This document shows positions 59,149 to 64,000 of a stretch of DNA of 64,000 nt, piece after piece. The translations under genes and the position numbers were made by a program. The notes below the pieces were generated by a model. It had not been told where the DNA came from, ran no database searches, and saw only the letters and a program-made list of their open reading frames with translations. How positions within the stretch are numbered: position 1 is the stretch's first letter; the number at the start of each line of letters is the position of its first letter. This DNA comes from Streptomyces sp. DSM 15324. Its GTDB lineage: Bacteria; Actinomycetota; Actinomycetes; Streptomycetales; Streptomycetaceae. The DNA lies in the NCBI RefSeq assembly GCF_001514285.1, contig NZ_KQ949026.1, positions 62,001 through 126,000 of the forward strand. The letters run 5' to 3'.

Positions 59149-59991
59149 TCAGGAGGACTCCAACGTGACGCGGATCTCGTCGGCGAACCGGTCCGCGGCG
59201 TCACGCAGCGCGCTCACGTGGGGACCGTGGCGCAACACTCCCCGGCTGACGTTCGGCACGACGTTGCGCAGCACGCTCCCGAACACCCGGGGAAGATCGG
59301 TCGGAGTCGCCCCCTGGGCCCCCACGCCGGGCGCCAGGAGCGGCCCGTTGACGGCGAGGTCGTAGGACGACAGGTCCCCCAGGGTCGCCCCGACGACCGC
59401 CCCGAAGGAGCCCAGGGGTTCCTCGCCCGCGTTCTCCGCGGCCAGGTGCGCCAGCATGGTCGCGCCGACGTCCCGGCCGTCGAAGCGCACCGCGTGCTGC
59501 ACCTCGCCGCCCTCCGGGTTGGAGGTGAGCGCCAGGACGAACAGCCCCGCGCCGTTCTCCCGGGCCAGGGCGACGGCCGGGCCGAGCGAGCCGTAGCCGA
59601 GGTACGGGGAGACGGTCAGCGCGTCGGAGAACAGGGGCGCGTCCTTGTGCAGGAAGGACTCGGCGTAGGCGGCCATGGTCGAGCCGATGTCCCCGCGCTT
59701 GGCGTCCATGACCACCAGGGCGCCGGCGGCCCGCGCCTCCCGGACCGACTTCTCCAGGACGGCGACCCCGCGCGAGCCGAACCGCTCGAAGAAGGCGCTC
59801 TGCGGCTTCAGCACGGCGACCCGGCCGGCGACCGCCTCGACGACCGTGCGGCTGAACCGCTCCAGACCGGCCACGTCGTCGTCGAGCCCCCACTCGACCA
59901 GGAGGGAGCGGTGCGGGTCGATCCCGACGCACAGGGGGCCGCGCTCGTCCATCGCCCGGCGCAGGCGCGCGCCGAAGGGTTCGAGGGTCAT
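59149..59991 (-). CDS. pyrF: Orotidine 5'-phosphate decarboxylase (type 2)
   Basis: Decarboxylates OMP to UMP, the last step of pyrimidine synthesis. The 280-residue length and the motif VVMDAKRGDIGSTM with its Lys-Asp pair mark the type-2, mycobacterial-like form. LCVGIDPH near residue 20 contributes the first Asp. ATG 59991 overlaps the pyrD TGA (ATGA), so the two are coupled. Confidence 0.97.
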   Translation of the reverse strand: MTLEPFGARLRRAMDERGPLCVGIDPHRSLLVEWGLDDDVAGLERFSRTVVEAVAGRVAVLKPQSAFFERFGSRGVAVLEKSVREARAAGALVVMDAKRGDIGSTMAAYAESFLHKDAPLFSDALTVSPYLGYGSLGPAVALARENGAGLFVLALTSNPEGGEVQHAVRFDGRDVGATMLAHLAAENAGEEPLGSFGAVVGATLGDLSSYDLAVNGPLLAPGVGAQGATPTDLPRVFGSVLRNVVPNVSRGVLRHGPHVSALRDAADRFADEIRVTLESS

Positions 59992-61094
59992 GCCGTCTTC
60001 CTCACGTCGGCGCCGACCGCGTCGGCGAGGGTGGCGTACGGGCTCGTGCGCAGCCGTGCGGCGAGCCCCTTGTGGAGGGCGCGGCTCCAGAAAGGGCCCT
60101 CGTAGATGAAGGCGCTGTACCCCTGGACCAGCGTGGCACCGGCCAGGATGCGCTGCCAGACGTCCTCGGCGGTCTCGATGCCGCCGACGCCCACCAGGGT
60201 GATCCGGTCGCCCACGCGCGCGTAGAGCCGCCTGAGCACCTCCAGGGAGCGGGCCTTGAGCGGGGCCCCGGACAGGCCGCCGGTCTCCTGGACCAGCGCG
60301 GGGTCCGACCGCAGCCCGAGCCCCTCGCGCGCGATGGTCGTGTTGGTGGCGATGATCCCGTCCAGGCCCAGCTCCACCGCGAGGTCGGCGACCGCGTCCA
60401 CGTCCTCGTCGGCGAGGTCCGGGGCGATCTTCACCAGCAGCGGGACGCGCCGCGAGGTGACCGTGCGGTCGGCGGCCTCGCGCACGGCGCTCAGCAGCGG
60501 CCGCAGCGCCTCGGTGGCCTGGAGGTTGCGCAGCCCGGGCGTGTTGGGCGAGGACACGTTGACCACGAGGTAGTCGGCGTACGGGGCGAGCCGCTCGGTC
60601 GACTTCACGTAGTCGCCGACGGCCTCCTCCTCGGGGACGACCTTGGTCTTGCCGATGTTGACGCCCACGACCGTCCGGAAGACGGGCGTACGGGTCGCCA
60701 GGCGCGCGGCGACGGCGAGCGAGCCCTCGTTGTTGAAGCCCATGCGGTTGATGAGCGCGCGGTCCCGAACCAGCCGGAAGAGCCGCTGCCTGGGGTTGCC
60801 CGGCTGGGGCTCCCCGGTGACCGTGCCGATCTCGACGTGGTCGAAGCCCAGCATCGACATGCCGTCGATCGCGACGGCGTTCTTGTCGAAGCCCGCGGCG
60901 AGCCCGAAGGGGCCGTGCATCCGCAGTCCGAACGCCTCGGTGCGCAGCTCCTTGTGGCGGGGCGCGAGGGCGGCGGCCACGAAGGTGCGCAGCACGGGGA
61001 CGCGGACGGCCAGCCGGATCCAGCGGAAGGCCAGGTGGTGCGCCTGCTCGGCGTCCATCCGCTTGAAGACGAGATTGAAGAAGATCTTGTACAT
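59988..61094 (-). CDS. pyrD: Dihydroorotate dehydrogenase (class 2, quinone-dependent)
   Basis: Oxidises dihydroorotate to orotate with transfer of electrons to menaquinone. The 368-residue length with an N-terminal membrane-associating helix pair (MYKIFFNLVFKRMDAEQAHH) is class 2. Family features are GLAAGFDKNAVAIDGM, NRMGFNNEGS, VNVSSPNTPGLRNLQ and LVGVGGIETAEDVWQRI. I use ATG 61094, preceded by GAGGGAACC. An upstream in-frame ATG (61118) lies in a duplicated ribosome-site repeat. Confidence 0.96.
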   Translation of the reverse strand: MYKIFFNLVFKRMDAEQAHHLAFRWIRLAVRVPVLRTFVAAALAPRHKELRTEAFGLRMHGPFGLAAGFDKNAVAIDGMSMLGFDHVEIGTVTGEPQPGNPRQRLFRLVRDRALINRMGFNNEGSLAVAARLATRTPVFRTVVGVNIGKTKVVPEEEAVGDYVKSTERLAPYADYLVVNVSSPNTPGLRNLQATEALRPLLSAVREAADRTVTSRRVPLLVKIAPDLADEDVDAVADLAVELGLDGIIATNTTIAREGLGLRSDPALVQETGGLSGAPLKARSLEVLRRLYARVGDRITLVGVGGIETAEDVWQRILAGATLVQGYSAFIYEGPFWSRALHKGLAARLRTSPYATLADAVGADVRKTA

Positions 61095-61098
61095 GGTT

Positions 61099-61124
61099 CC
61101 CTCATGAAGAGCCCTCATGAAGAG
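61099..61124. repeat. 13-bp tandem duplication over the pyrD ribosome-binding region
   Basis: CCCTCATGAAGAG occurs twice in direct tandem, at 61099-61111 and 61112-61124. On the minus strand each copy reads CTCTTCATGAGGG and carries both an ATG and a GAGGG Shine-Dalgarno-like site. Only the copy next to 61094 is spaced correctly for the true pyrD start. Confidence 0.8.
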
Positions 61125-61151
61125 GGGGACACCGTTTCCGGTGTCCCCCTC
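61122..61151 (-). terminator. Strong hairpin between carB and pyrD
   Basis: GAGGGGGACACCG at 61122-61134 pairs with CGGTGTCCCCCTC at 61139-61151 around a TTTC loop, a 13-bp perfect stem that begins 7 bp after the carB stop. It may attenuate readthrough from carB into pyrD. Confidence 0.75.
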
Positions 61152-61158
61152 AGGGCTG

Positions 61159-64000
<2,842 letters not shown>

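Overview
The window is high-GC chromosomal DNA from an actinomycete, almost certainly a Streptomyces. The support is very high third-position GC, many GTG starts, TAGNNT-type -10 elements, a complete sIHF gene, rare TTA (bldA-type) codons, and a backbone order that, from memory, matches the S. coelicolor SCO1435-SCO1483 interval. No database was searched.

Layout. 1-2.3 kb: two coupled CNNM/CBS membrane proteins and a PH-domain membrane protein. 2.3-6.8 kb: a minus-strand ribE-ribM-ribBA-ribH-hisE-hisG run headed by an FMN riboswitch. 7.0-8.9 kb: an ECF41 sigma factor and its usual oxidoreductase partner. 8.9-18.7 kb: ROK regulator/MFS exporter, hotdog thioesterase, DUF5995 protein, LysR/SDR pair, flavin amine oxidase plus carbon-nitrogen hydrolase, and an MFS transporter. 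18.7-25.2 kb: a HAD-EEP fusion phosphatase, a four-gene ABC importer and a divergent GntR/UTRA regulator with a clear palindromic operator candidate. 25.5-28.0 kb: Lrp regulator, a decayed amino-acid permease remnant, guaB1 and a barstar-like gene.

28.0-44.1 kb is the unusual part: about 16 kb of nine genes that look like an immunity or programmed-cell-death (biological conflict) island set in conserved chromosomal genes, with no integrase, transposase or tRNA seen. It holds a TIR-NB-ARC-TPR protein, an NB-ARC-TPR protein with an N-terminal amyloid-type motif, a free TIR protein, a small Bell-like protein with the matching motif at its C-terminus, a stand-alone CHAT (caspase-like) protease, a SEFIR/TIR protein with a novel N-terminal domain, and three large TPR proteins that each stop just where a CHAT domain would normally begin. 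A working reading is two modules. In one, an NLR passes a signal to a membrane-active effector by amyloid templating. In the other, several TPR sensors share one separately encoded CHAT protease.

44.2-64 kb is housekeeping: SorC-type regulator, rpe, MMPL transporter, carbonic anhydrase, rsmB, fmt, a small HTH protein, priA, metK, coaBC, rpoZ, gmk, sIHF, pyrF, pyrD and the 3' 946 codons of carB, with strong terminator hairpins between several of them.
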